From Stenotrophomonas sp. MMGLT7 (lineage in GTDB: Bacteria > Pseudomonadota > Gammaproteobacteria > Xanthomonadales > Xanthomonadaceae), in the NCBI RefSeq assembly GCF_021168555.1, contig NZ_JAJOZS010000004.1, forward strand, positions 277,362 through 341,361: a stretch of 64,000 bases of DNA, read 5' to 3'. Made by a program: the position numbers and the translations under genes. The notes beneath the pieces were generated by a model that worked only from the letters and a program-made list of their open reading frames with translations, did not search any database and had not been told where the DNA came from. Shown here piece after piece: positions 37,143 to 45,388 of this stretch; the stretch's first letter is position 1; each line of letters opens with the position of its first letter.

Positions 37143-38267
37143 ATGCCACTGCCTTCAGCCCCTTCCACACCCAGCTTCGGCGACCCCTCGGCCATCCGCT
37201 GCGAACGCGCCGCCTCGGAGCTGCGTGCCGGGCGCCCGGTGATGATCGAGGACGGCCACGGCACGCGCCGGGCGGTAATGGCCCTGGACAGCAGCACCGA
37301 GCAGTCGTACGCGGCCTATGCGCAGGCCGCCGGCCATCGCCACTACCTGTTCCTCACCGCCACCCGCGCCGCCGTGCTGGGCCTGCAGGCGCCGCACGGT
37401 GCGCGCATCCCCCTGGGCGAACGCAGCTTCGACAGCCTGGCGGCGCTGGGCTACCTGCGCGAGGCCGAGCTTCCCGCCGACTGGAGCGCGGGCGATGCGC
37501 TGGATGCGGCCGCGGTCGAGGTCGCGCGGCTGGGCCTGCTGCTGCCGGCGATGCTGGCGGTGGACGTGTCCGCCGATGCTTCCGCGTTCGAGGGCTGCGG
37601 CAGATTGTCGCTGCAGGACCTGCAGCAGGGCGCCGCGCAGGCCGCGCATGGCTACGAACTGGTGGCGCGCGCGCCGGTGCCGCTGCGCGATGCCGGCATG
37701 AGCCAGTTCGTGGTGTTCCGCGGCGGCGTGGCGCAGCGCGACCAGGTGGCGGTGATCGTCGGCCATCCCGACCTGTCGCAGCCGGTGCCGGTGCGCGTGC
37801 ATTCCTCGTGCCTGACCGGCGACCTGTTCGGATCGCTCAAGTGCGACTGCGGCGACCAGCTGCGGCGGGCGCTGACGATGCTGAAGGAGCTGGGCGGCGG
37901 CGTGCTGCTGTACCTGGACCAGGAAGGCCGCGGCACCGGCATCGCCGCCAAGATGCGTGCCTACGGCTACCAGCACGACGGCCTGGACACCATCGACGCC
38001 GACGCCCAGCTCGGCTTCGGCGCCGACGAGCGCCGCTACGGCAGCGCGGTGGCGATGCTGCGCGGGCTGGGCATCGCCCAGGTGCGGCTGCTGACCAACA
38101 ACCCGGCCAAGGCCGAGCGCCTGCGTGCATCCGGCATCGACGTGGTCGAGCGCATCCCGGTCACCGGCCGCATCACCCACGAGAACGAGCAGTACCTGCG
38201 CACCAAGGCCGCCCGCGCCGGGCACCTGCTGGACGTGGACGCGCTGATCCACGCCTCCACCCGCTGA
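37143..38267 (+). CDS. GTP cyclohydrolase II-type protein with extra N-terminal domain
   Basis: The 374-residue protein carries a complete GTP cyclohydrolase II domain in the C-terminal half: zinc ligands in [20 protein letters not shown], active-site [19 protein letters not shown], and [17 protein letters not shown]. It opens GTP to start riboflavin synthesis. The N-terminal 170 residues resemble a decayed DHBP synthase (RPVMIEDG at about 32-38, LFLTATRAA) but lack that enzyme's usual acidic/His catalytic set. It is not in a rib operon, so it may be a second RibA-type protein. Confidence 0.85.
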   Translation: MPLPSAPSTPSFGDPSAIRCERAASELRAGRPVMIEDGHGTRRAVMALDSSTEQSYAAYAQAAGHRHYLFLTATRAAVLGLQAPHGARIPLGERSFDSLAALGYLREAELPADWSAGDALDAAAVEVARLGLLLPAMLAVDVSADASAFEGCGRLSLQDLQQGAAQAAHGYELVARAPVPLRDAGMSQFVVFRGGVAQRDQVAVIVGHPDLSQPVPVRVHSSCLTGDLFGSLKCDCGDQLRRALTMLKELGGGVLLYLDQEGRGTGIAAKMRAYGYQHDGLDTIDADAQLGFGADERRYGSAVAMLRGLGIAQVRLLTNNPAKAERLRASGIDVVERIPVTGRITHENEQYLRTKAARAGHLLDVDALIHASTR

Positions 38268-38935
38268 GCGGTCTCGCGACCTGCGCAGGAGCGGCTGGGC
38301 TATCAGTTGCAACAGGGCTTTACCGGCATCCTTTTCAGGTCTTTGAGGCCCTTGAGGCTGTAGTAGGTCGCAGCACTCCCTGCGCCGTCGCATAGGGCGG
38401 ACCTTTGGCCCGCCTCTTCTCAATCCGCCACGACGGGTCGGAGCCCGCCCTGTACCTGTCGCCAGCTATGAGCGACGACGATCTGCCCAGAGCCGGAGGG
38501 CGCCGCCCATGGATGGGCGGCCTGCCGTGATCGAGCATGTTCCGACCGAGCCACGGAGGGCGAGTCGGAAAATCCCGATAACCCATCAGGCGAAGGCTCT
38601 TGATCTTGCAGGAAAAGCGTTTTTCTTTGGTTCCGTTTCTTTTGGCGCTTTTCCAGAAGGGTGAACCCGGCCGTGTCAGCGGACGGAAGCCTTTGCTTTT
38701 CTTGCTTGCCGATTTCTCCGGTGACACATTTGGAAGATCCGAGCTCACCGGCCGGGTGCCGTCGCGACTGATGGCCCAGACGCCACGCAGAGCCGCCCCT
38801 GCGGCCACCTCAGCCCAGGCACGCGCAGGAATGGCGAGCTACCCCGAACTCGGCGACACGCCCTAAACTCCCGTGTGCCGCCTCTCCGGCACCGGCTGCG
38901 TCGTGCGCGCCATCCTTCCGCCTGGAGCAAGTCCC
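38268..38935. other. Long intergenic region carrying repeat copy 2
   Basis: No gene is supported in these 668 bases. A decayed relative of the 68-bp palindrome (GCAGGAGCGGCTGGGCTATCAG...) lies just after the ribA-type stop, about 38286-38330. The three-copy 230-bp element occupies 38461-38710. The last 200 bases presumably hold the promoter of the PH-domain gene pair. Confidence 0.5.
38461..38710 (+). repeat. Dispersed ~230-bp structured element, copy 2
   Basis: Same block order as copy 1. It includes the perfect stem-loop GCCGCCCAT-GG-ATGGGCGGC, here followed by the CTGCCGTGATCGAGCATG insert shared with copy 3, then CCGACCGAGCCACGGAGGGC, AGGCTCTTGATCTTGCAGG, the CTTTGGTTCCGTTTCTTTTG block and GCGGACGGAAGCCTTTGC. 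Long stretches are identical to copy 1 over more than 50 bases, well above background. Confidence 0.88.
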
Positions 38936-39454
38936 GTGACCGACGCCGAGATCCCTTCCGCGCCTGCGCCTGCATCCGCCGCCGAAACCGGCTGGCAGCC
39001 GTTGCCGCGCCGTGGCGCCTGGCTGGCGGCACTGGGCGGCGCGGCGGCGATGCTGCCGCCGCTGGCGGTGGTCGCCGGCGTGTTCACCCTCGCCACCGGC
39101 ATCGGCTCGCCCTGGCTGGCGATACCGCTGTGTGCGCTGCTTGGCGCTATCGCCGGTGCGTGGCTGGCGCTCAAGCGCCATCGCCTGACCCGCTGGCGGC
39201 TGGATGCGCAGGGCCTGGCGCTCGCGCGCGGGCGCTGGTGGCAGACCGACACGCGGGTTCCGCTCTCGCGGGTGCAGCACCTGGACCTGCGCCGCGGCCC
39301 GCTGGAACGGGCCGCGGGGCTGGCGACGCTGGTGGTGCATACCGCCGGCACCCGCCTCAACACGGTGGCCATCTGCGGGCTGGACGACGCTGATGCCGAG
39401 CGCCTGCGCGACCGCCTCGCCCGCCAGCTGGACCAGGACGACGACGCGCTGTGA
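38936..39454 (+). CDS. Bacterial PH-domain membrane protein (YdbS-like)
   Basis: The 172-residue protein has two membrane segments (about residues 35-58 and 62-85) followed by a bacterial PH (bPH2, DUF304) domain: LTRWRLDAQGLALARGRWWQ, VPLSRVQHLDLRRGPLERAAG, LATLVVHTAGT. It pairs with the larger protein encoded next, as YdbS/YdbT do in Bacillus. The GTG at 38936 is chosen because GGAG lies 8 bases upstream. Its stop overlaps the next start (GTGA). Function is poorly known; membrane homeostasis or stress resistance has been suggested for homologues. Confidence 0.85.
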   Translation: MTDAEIPSAPAPASAAETGWQPLPRRGAWLAALGGAAAMLPPLAVVAGVFTLATGIGSPWLAIPLCALLGAIAGAWLALKRHRLTRWRLDAQGLALARGRWWQTDTRVPLSRVQHLDLRRGPLERAAGLATLVVHTAGTRLNTVAICGLDDADAERLRDRLARQLDQDDDAL

Positions 39455-40959
39455 CGTCCCCGGCAACCGCACCGGCCACGCCGGACAGGCGCCTGCACCC
39501 GTGGTCGTGGCTGTTCGTGCTGCTGCAGCAGCTGCGGCAGTTCCTGCTGCCGCTGGTGGCGCTGGTGGTGTTCGGCAGCCGCGGCGATCGCGGCGACCTG
39601 GCCGACCTGCTGGTGCCGCTGGTGGCGGTGGCGGTGCTGGTGGCGATCTCGCTGCTGCAGTACCTCACCTACCGCTACCGCATCGGCGGCGACGCACTGA
39701 CCGTGCGCAGCGGCTGGCTGCAGCGCAGCGTGCGCGAGATCCCGTTCGCCCGCATCCACAACGTGGTCGTGCACCAGTCGCCGCTGCACCGGCTGTTCGG
39801 CGTGGCCGAGGTCCGGCTGGAATCGGCCGGCGGCGACAAGCCCGAGGCGCAGATGCGGGTGCTGCGACTGGACGATGCCCTGGCACTGGAACACCAGGTC
39901 AGGCACCGTGGCCCCGAGGCCGGGGAGGCGGCAGGCGTCGCGCCGCCCGCCGCCGAGGTGCTGCTGGCGCTGTCGCCGGCCGAAGTGGTCCGGCTGGGGC
40001 TGATCTCCAACCGCGGCATGGTGGTGACGGCCGCCGCCTTCGGCGCGCTGTACCAGATGTTCCCGCGCCGTCTGGCGTCGGACTACATCCAGGACTACAG
40101 CCAGCGCGCGTTCGGCTATGCCAGCCACCTGCATCCGGGCACGGCGGTCGCGGTGGTGGCCGCCGTCGCCGTGGCACTGCTGGCATTGGCGGCGCTGCGG
40201 GTGCTGTCGGTGCTGCTGGCGCTGTTGCAGTACCACGGCTTCGTCCTCAGCCGCGCCGAGCGGCGGCTGACGGTCGAGCGTGGCCTGCTGACACGCCTGC
40301 GCACCAGCGTGGCGCAGCGGCGCATCCAGGCGTGGACGCTGCAGGAAGGGGTGATGCATCGCCTGTTGCGGCGCCGGCGCCTGCGCATCGACACCGCCGT
40401 GGTCGAGGCGCAGGGCGAGAGCGGCCGCGCGCTGAAGGAACTGGCACCGGTGGCCACGCCGGCGGCCTGCGACCGGCTCGTCGCCGGGCTGCTGCCGGTG
40501 GCGCACTGGCCGCCGCGCGACTGGCGCGGCGTGGCGCGCGGGCAATGGTGGCGGCTGTGCCTGCCCACGCTGGTGCTGCTGCCGGCGCTGGTCGCGCTGC
40601 TGTGCTGGCACTACGGATCCTGGGGGCTGCTGCCGTTGCTGTGGCTGCCCTGGTCGGCGTTCAAGGCGCGCCGGCAGGTCGCACGCATGGGCTATGCGCT
40701 GGACGAGCGCCTGATCGCCGTGCGCGGCGGCTGGTGGAACCGCTGGTGGCGCTTCGCCGAGCTGGACAAGCTGCAGGCGCTGCAACTGGTGCGCTCGCCG
40801 CTGGACCGGCTGCTCGGCACCGCCACGCTGTGGCTGGACACCGCCGGCGCCAGCGCCGGCTCGCCACCGCTGCGGCTGCAGTTCGTCGCCGAAGACGACG
40901 CCCGCGCGATCCATCAGCGGCTGATCGAGGCGATGGCGCGGCGCAGGCTGCGCTGGTAG
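39451..40959 (+). CDS. Large bacterial PH-domain membrane protein (YdbT-like)
   Basis: The 502-residue protein contains three bPH2 repeats separated by membrane-segment pairs: about residues 75-135 (YRIGGDALTVRSGWLQRSVREIP-type, FARIHNVVVHQSPLHRLFGV), 265-330 (GFVLSRAERRLTVERGLL, VAQRRIQAWTLQEG) and 410-480 (GYALDERLIAVRGGWWNRWW, LDKLQALQLVRSPLDRLLG). It starts with GTG overlapping the stop of the smaller partner. The two probably form a membrane complex. No enzyme motif is visible. Confidence 0.87.
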   Translation: MTSPATAPATPDRRLHPWSWLFVLLQQLRQFLLPLVALVVFGSRGDRGDLADLLVPLVAVAVLVAISLLQYLTYRYRIGGDALTVRSGWLQRSVREIPFARIHNVVVHQSPLHRLFGVAEVRLESAGGDKPEAQMRVLRLDDALALEHQVRHRGPEAGEAAGVAPPAAEVLLALSPAEVVRLGLISNRGMVVTAAAFGALYQMFPRRLASDYIQDYSQRAFGYASHLHPGTAVAVVAAVAVALLALAALRVLSVLLALLQYHGFVLSRAERRLTVERGLLTRLRTSVAQRRIQAWTLQEGVMHRLLRRRRLRIDTAVVEAQGESGRALKELAPVATPAACDRLVAGLLPVAHWPPRDWRGVARGQWWRLCLPTLVLLPALVALLCWHYGSWGLLPLLWLPWSAFKARRQVARMGYALDERLIAVRGGWWNRWWRFAELDKLQALQLVRSPLDRLLGTATLWLDTAGASAGSPPLRLQFVAEDDARAIHQRLIEAMARRRLRW

Positions 40960-41014
40960 GCGGTCGCGCCGGACCGCGTGCGCGGCGGCACGGCGGCGAT
41001 GGCGTCCCGCCACT

Positions 41015-42070
41015 TCAGCGCTGCGCCGGCCCCCAGTAGCCCAGCTCGCGGCGGATCTGCAGCCCGCGCCACAGCGCGCCCAGCGGCTTGCGCCGCAGCC
41101 GCCCCATCTCGCCGTCGATGAAGTCCTCGGTGGCGGTGATCACGCGCTCGGAGGACTGGCCGTCACGGTACGGATGGATCCAGTCGGCGTAGCGCACGAT
41201 CTCGGCCATCAGCGCAGGCTCCGGCGCCAGCGCTCGCGCCAGCATAGCCGGCAGCTGTTCCGGATCGGCGAAGTCGATCATGTGCGGCTGCGGCACGCGG
41301 TTGCGGAAGGTCACAACCGGTTTGTGCTGGACCACGAACTCGGACACGATCGAGGAGGTGTCCGAGACCAGCACGTCGGCCGCGCGCTGCGCCGCCATCA
41401 CCTGCTCGGGCTCGACGAAACACGCATTGGCGCCGGCCAGCGCGCGGTAGCGATCGAACAGTTCCGGCGCGCACTTGGGATGCAGGGTCAGCAGCCAGTA
41501 GCGCTCGCCGCGGGCGATGTCGGCGGCGATTTGCGCATGCAGCCACGGCGCCGCGCTCAGGCGCTCGGTGAAGGTGGAGCCGAACAGGATCACCGGGCGG
41601 CCGGCGGCCGGCGCGCGCAGCGCCGCGCTGCGGCCGCCGTCGTCGCGGAACAGCGGGTCGAGCTTGGGCCAGCCGGTCTGCGCGACGGCGAAATGGCCTT
41701 CGCGCGCGGCCAGTTCGCGGAACGGCTGCGTCGTCGCCGGTCCCTGGGTGCAGTACAGGTCGAACAGCCCGCGCACGCGGAAGTGGCCGCGACTGTCCTC
41801 GCGCTTCTGCACGTTGAAGCCGTGGAACAGCTGCACCTTGGCCCCGGACACGAACGGCGGCACCCAGTTGGCGGCGCTGAACACCGCGCGCGGGCGCAGC
41901 GCCAGCGCATCGCGCAGGCCCACGCTGCGCACGCCCTCCAGTTCGGCGCCGGCCGCGCCGCCCTCGAACCAGGCCGCCACCGATTGCCCGGACGCGTGCA
42001 ACGCCTGCGCCAGAGGCGCCAGAATAGGCAGCGCATAGCGCTCCGTCGCGAACAGCAGGTACCCGGCCAT
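41015..42070 (-). CDS. CDP-glycerol glycerophosphotransferase-like protein
   Basis: The 351-residue protein has a GT-B-like fold similar to the CDP-glycerol:poly(glycerophosphate) transferase family. Visible family segments are LFHGFNVQKRE, LLTLHPKCAPELFDRYRAL and DVLVSDTSSIVSEFVVQHKPVVTF, which holds the nucleotide-sugar-binding acidic/Ser region. In Gram-negative bacteria such proteins add glycerol-phosphate or other phospho-linked groups to surface polysaccharides. The ATG at 42070 begins MAGYLLFATERYALP. It is divergent from, and its start touches, the GT2 gene; both belong to the LPS/surface glycan block. Confidence 0.8.
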   Translation of the reverse strand: MAGYLLFATERYALPILAPLAQALHASGQSVAAWFEGGAAGAELEGVRSVGLRDALALRPRAVFSAANWVPPFVSGAKVQLFHGFNVQKREDSRGHFRVRGLFDLYCTQGPATTQPFRELAAREGHFAVAQTGWPKLDPLFRDDGGRSAALRAPAAGRPVILFGSTFTERLSAAPWLHAQIAADIARGERYWLLTLHPKCAPELFDRYRALAGANACFVEPEQVMAAQRAADVLVSDTSSIVSEFVVQHKPVVTFRNRVPQPHMIDFADPEQLPAMLARALAPEPALMAEIVRYADWIHPYRDGQSSERVITATEDFIDGEMGRLRRKPLGALWRGLQIRRELGYWGPAQR

Positions 42071-42923
42071 CGACACTCCATCCTCTACGACCGCCCGCGG
42101 CGAGCGGCCTCGCATCTCGGCCTGCATTATCGCGTTCAACGAAGCCGACCGCATCGGCGACTGCCTGGCCTCGCTGGCCTTCTGCGACGAGATCGTGGTG
42201 GTCGATTCCGGCTCGACCGACGCCACCGCCGCCATCGCGCAGGCCGCCGGCGCGCGCGTGCTGCAGCGCCCGTTCGACGGCTTCCGCAGCCAGAAGGCGT
42301 TCTGCGTGGCCCAGGCCGCGCACGACTGGGTGCTGTGCCTGGACGCCGACGAGCGCGTGGACGAGACGCTGCGCGCATCGATCCTGCAGGCCCGCGACGG
42401 CGGTTTCGCCGCGGCGGCCGGTTATCGCTTCGCCCGTCTGTCGGACTACTTCGGCCGCTTCCTGCGCCACGGCAACGCCTATCCGGACCGGGTGATGCGC
42501 CTGTTCGACCGCCGCCGCGGCGGCTGGCGCGGCACGCGCGAGATCCACGAATCGGCCAGCGTCGACGGTCCGGTGCCGACCCTGCGCGGCGACCTGTTGC
42601 ATTACCCCTACCGCTCGCTGGAGCAGCAACTGGCCAAGACCCAGCGCTACGCGCGGATGATGGCCGAGCACGACTTCGCCCGCGGCAAGCGCGCGACATG
42701 GAGCAAGCTGGTGCTGGCGCCGGCATGGCGCTTCTGGCGCGGCTACGTGTTCCGCGCCGGCTTCCTCGACGGCTGGCGCGGGCTGGTCTACGCCTACGTG
42801 CGCGCCAACTACGTGCGGCAGAAATCGATCATGCTGTGGCTGCTGCAGCACGGCCAGCCGCTGGCCGATCCGCCCAGGGGCGATACGCGCGCCGCACACG
42901 GCGAACCGGCTCACGACCCGTAG
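42069..42923 (+). CDS. Glycosyltransferase family 2 (LPS core-type), start codon unclear
   Basis: The frame encodes a WaaE/KdtX-type GT2 enzyme: ISACIIAFNEADRIGDCLAS at the front, then EIVVVDSGSTDAT, LCLDADERVD with the DxD motif, GTREIHESASV and LLHYPYRSLEQQLAKTQRYA. No in-frame ATG, GTG or TTG exists between the stop at 42036 and the conserved first strand (42114). The only usual start is GTG at 42195, which would remove that strand. An ATC at 42069 after AGGT is a possible non-canonical start. The stop codon is supplied by the palindromic repeat at 42920. The role is sugar addition to LPS core or a related glycan. Confidence 0.82.
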   Translation: MDTPSSTTARGERPRISACIIAFNEADRIGDCLASLAFCDEIVVVDSGSTDATAAIAQAAGARVLQRPFDGFRSQKAFCVAQAAHDWVLCLDADERVDETLRASILQARDGGFAAAAGYRFARLSDYFGRFLRHGNAYPDRVMRLFDRRRGGWRGTREIHESASVDGPVPTLRGDLLHYPYRSLEQQLAKTQRYARMMAEHDFARGKRATWSKLVLAPAWRFWRGYVFRAGFLDGWRGLVYAYVRANYVRQKSIMLWLLQHGQPLADPPRGDTRAAHGEPAHDP

Positions 42924-42987
42924 GAGCGACTTCAGTCGCGATCGGGCTTCACCGGTAAAGCCTCATCGCGACTGAAGTCGCTCCTAC
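42920..42987. repeat. Dispersed palindromic repeat, copy B, between convergent genes
   Basis: The arms are GTAGGAGCGACTTCAGTCGC and its reverse complement, with a middle containing CACCGGTAA. It supplies the TAG stop of the plus-strand GT2 gene (42921-42923) and the TGA stop plus the last ~18 codons of the minus-strand O-antigen ligase gene. Same family as 74-140 and 57592-57659. Confidence 0.93.
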
Positions 42988-44266
42988 GGGAATCCAGGTT
43001 CATGGGGGTACTTGCGCCACCGCCGGCCTGCTGCGCCTCGCGCGCCGCCAGGCCCGCCAGGATGCCGACCGCGACGCAGTAGAAGCTCGATGCCAGCTGA
43101 TGGGCGAACATCGACTGGGTCAATCCGCACAAGGCGTACGCCACCACCAGCGTGGCGCCGGTGGCGGCAGGCCCGCGGAACTCGTGGCGGCCGCTGCGCC
43201 GGTACAGGCGCACGAACCAGTACAGCGGCAACGCGTAGACCAGGATCAGCAGCAACGCGCCCGGTATCCCCTGGGTCGCGCCCCACTCGGCCAGGTCGTT
43301 GTGCGCATGGCCCAGGTGGCAGCGCTCGATGCCGGCGTTGGCGCATTCCGGCAGCCGCTGCATGGCCACGTCGAAGCGGCCGATGCCGATGCCGGCAAGC
43401 GGATGTTCGCGCAGCGTCGCCCATGCCACCTGCAGCCGTTCCAGCCGCGCGCCGGTGGAGGAGTTCTCGTCCCCGCCCTTCAGCCTGGCCACGTCCTGCT
43501 GCAGTTCGACGATGCGCGCCTGGTGCGCCAGTTCGGGAACGGTCAGCAGCGCCGTCCCCGCGGCAAGCCCGAGCAACGCCAGCAGCAGCAGGCGCGTGCC
43601 CAGCGTGCGCCAGTGCGCGGTGCAGACGACGACCAGCAGCAGCGCGGCCAGGCCCAGCATCACCCCGCGGCTGCCGCTGAGCACGAACACGCCGGCGGCG
43701 GCGGCCAGGGTCCAGGCGCGGCCCCATCTGGGCGTGTCCGGCTCCAGCAGCACCAGCACCAGCAGCCCGAGCGTCACGTCGGCGAACACGATGGCGTTGT
43801 TCCAGCCCTCGGCGCGGGGGGCGCCCGCCGCGACCTGCGCGATCGCCAGCGCCAGCGCGGCCCATATCCCGGCCACCGCGCCGCGCCACAGCCAGCGCCG
43901 GTCCGGCATCAGCGCGTAGGCCCACAGCACGGTCCACGGCAGCGCCAGGAAACGGGAGCGCTTCTCGACGTTGCGCAGTTCCAGCCCCCACCAGGCCGCC
44001 GAGATCAGCGCCAGGGCGATCACCCCCAGCGCCAGCCAGGTGGTCCAGGCCAGCAGGCCCTGGGTGCGGCCGATGCCCTGCCGCAGGCAGGCGGCGCCGA
44101 GGATGCTCGTCGCCAGCAGCAGCACGCCGAACGGAAGCAGGCCGCTGGGAAGGCTGACCACGCACAGGCCGAGCAGGAAGACGGCAGCCGAGGCCAGCAT
44201 CCGGACCCGCTGCTGCGGTAGCCGGGAAGCGGGGACTGGGGTTGCAGCCAGCGGCGAGGACGACAT
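42932..44266 (-). CDS. O-antigen ligase / Wzy-type polymerase family membrane protein
   Basis: The 444-residue protein has about 11-12 membrane segments and a large periplasmic loop. The Wzy_C/WaaL hallmark GHAHNDLAEWGATQGIPGALLL lies in the C-terminal half, and RLERLQVAWATLREHPLAGIGIGRF precedes it. Such proteins join O-antigen or other undecaprenyl-linked glycans to lipid A-core. The last ~18 residues (SRRSDFSRDEALPVKPDRD) are encoded by the intergenic palindromic repeat, so the original C terminus has been replaced or extended. The start at 44266 begins MSSSPLAATP. Confidence 0.87.
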   Translation of the reverse strand: MSSSPLAATPVPASRLPQQRVRMLASAAVFLLGLCVVSLPSGLLPFGVLLLATSILGAACLRQGIGRTQGLLAWTTWLALGVIALALISAAWWGLELRNVEKRSRFLALPWTVLWAYALMPDRRWLWRGAVAGIWAALALAIAQVAAGAPRAEGWNNAIVFADVTLGLLVLVLLEPDTPRWGRAWTLAAAAGVFVLSGSRGVMLGLAALLLVVVCTAHWRTLGTRLLLLALLGLAAGTALLTVPELAHQARIVELQQDVARLKGGDENSSTGARLERLQVAWATLREHPLAGIGIGRFDVAMQRLPECANAGIERCHLGHAHNDLAEWGATQGIPGALLLILVYALPLYWFVRLYRRSGRHEFRGPAATGATLVVAYALCGLTQSMFAHQLASSFYCVAVGILAGLAAREAQQAGGGASTPMNLDSRRSDFSRDEALPVKPDRD

Positions 44267-44292
44267 GGAGGCGGATTCTCGGGTGTGCCGGC

Positions 44293-45315
44293 CTAATGCG
44301 ACCCCAACCGTGGCGGTGCCGGGACCCCGGCCGCCGAGCTGTCGTTCAGGCTCAGGGATTGCTGCACCACCTGCGCGAAACGCTCGTGGAACGAGGCCTG
44401 CTGCTGCAGGAAGAACGCGCGGGCCGCGGCCGAGATGCGCGCCTGCGCCTGTGCATCGAGCGACAGCGCCCGCATCACCGCACGCTCGATCGCGGCTTCG
44501 GCGACCTCGTAGCGCACGCCGAGGTTTTCCGGCGCATGGCCGGCCGTGGCGATCAGCACGCCGCGGTCCTGTCCCACCAGCTCGTTCATCGGCGCGCCAT
44601 CGGTGGTGAGCACGATCGCGCCCACGCCCAGGCCTTCCACGATGTAGTGGCCGAAGCCCTCCGCCCGCGACGGGCACAGGTGGAACAGGTGCTCGTTCTG
44701 CAGCCGGCGCAGCGCATCGTCGGGCACGTGGCCGCTCAGCTGCAGGACGTTGGCCAGGTGCCGCGGCACCGATTTCTTCACGCTCTGCACCACCGTCAGC
44801 TGCGGCCATTCCGGATGCCGCGCCCACAGCCGCAGCAGCAGGTCGGTGTTCTTGGCCGAGCTGCGACCGGCCAGATGGAAGAAGCGCCGCTGCCGCCGCA
44901 CCCCGGGCAGATGGCGATCCTCGCTGGTGAAGCCGACGTAGTGCGCAGCGCATCCCAGCCGGGCGAAGGTCGCCTGCGCCTCGACGGTCTTGCACAGCAC
45001 CCCGTCGAAGCGCGGCAGCAGTTCCTGCCACTTGGGCAGGAACCATTCCGGGTTCGGGATCAGCAGGTTGCTCCTGCCTGCCGGCAGGCAGCGCTGGTAG
45101 ATGCGCTCCAGGAATATCTGCACGTCGGCGCGCCCGCGCCACAGCGCGGCGACCCGCATCCCGGCCTCGCGCAGGCGATTGCGCGCGTTGCCGCCCTGGA
45201 AGCCGAGCAGCTCGACCTCCACGCCGGGGATGCGCCTGGCCGCCTGCGCCACCAGCAGCATGTCGCGGCTCAGGCCGACGCCGTTGTCACGGCTGATGAT
45301 GCGGATCAGCGGCAC
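44293..45315 (-). CDS. Glycosyltransferase, GT4-like
   Basis: The 340-residue protein has a GT-B fold: N-terminal acceptor domain (IISRDNGVGLSRDMLLVAQAA, NLLIPNPEWFLPKW) and C-terminal donor domain (FFHLAGRSSAKNTDLLLRLW, LSGHVPDDALRRLQNEHLFHLCPS, and the EX7E-type SRAEGFGHYIVEGLGVGAIVLTTD). No membrane segment. It lies 26 bases upstream of the ligase gene on the same strand, so the two are likely co-transcribed in surface glycan synthesis. The sugar transferred is unknown. Confidence 0.85.
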   Translation of the reverse strand: MPLIRIISRDNGVGLSRDMLLVAQAARRIPGVEVELLGFQGGNARNRLREAGMRVAALWRGRADVQIFLERIYQRCLPAGRSNLLIPNPEWFLPKWQELLPRFDGVLCKTVEAQATFARLGCAAHYVGFTSEDRHLPGVRRQRRFFHLAGRSSAKNTDLLLRLWARHPEWPQLTVVQSVKKSVPRHLANVLQLSGHVPDDALRRLQNEHLFHLCPSRAEGFGHYIVEGLGVGAIVLTTDGAPMNELVGQDRGVLIATAGHAPENLGVRYEVAEAAIERAVMRALSLDAQAQARISAAARAFFLQQQASFHERFAQVVQQSLSLNDSSAAGVPAPPRLGSH

Positions 45316-45388
45316 GCGCTCATCCCCTGGCGAAGCGACGGCACCGGGCCGCGCCTGTCGCTCCGGCCATCGTTGGCGCGAGCGTCAT

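Noticed and set aside
38335..38808. 157-codon minus-strand protein over the second 230-bp element
   Set aside because: The frame follows repeat DNA shared with non-coding copies elsewhere and shows no conserved domain.
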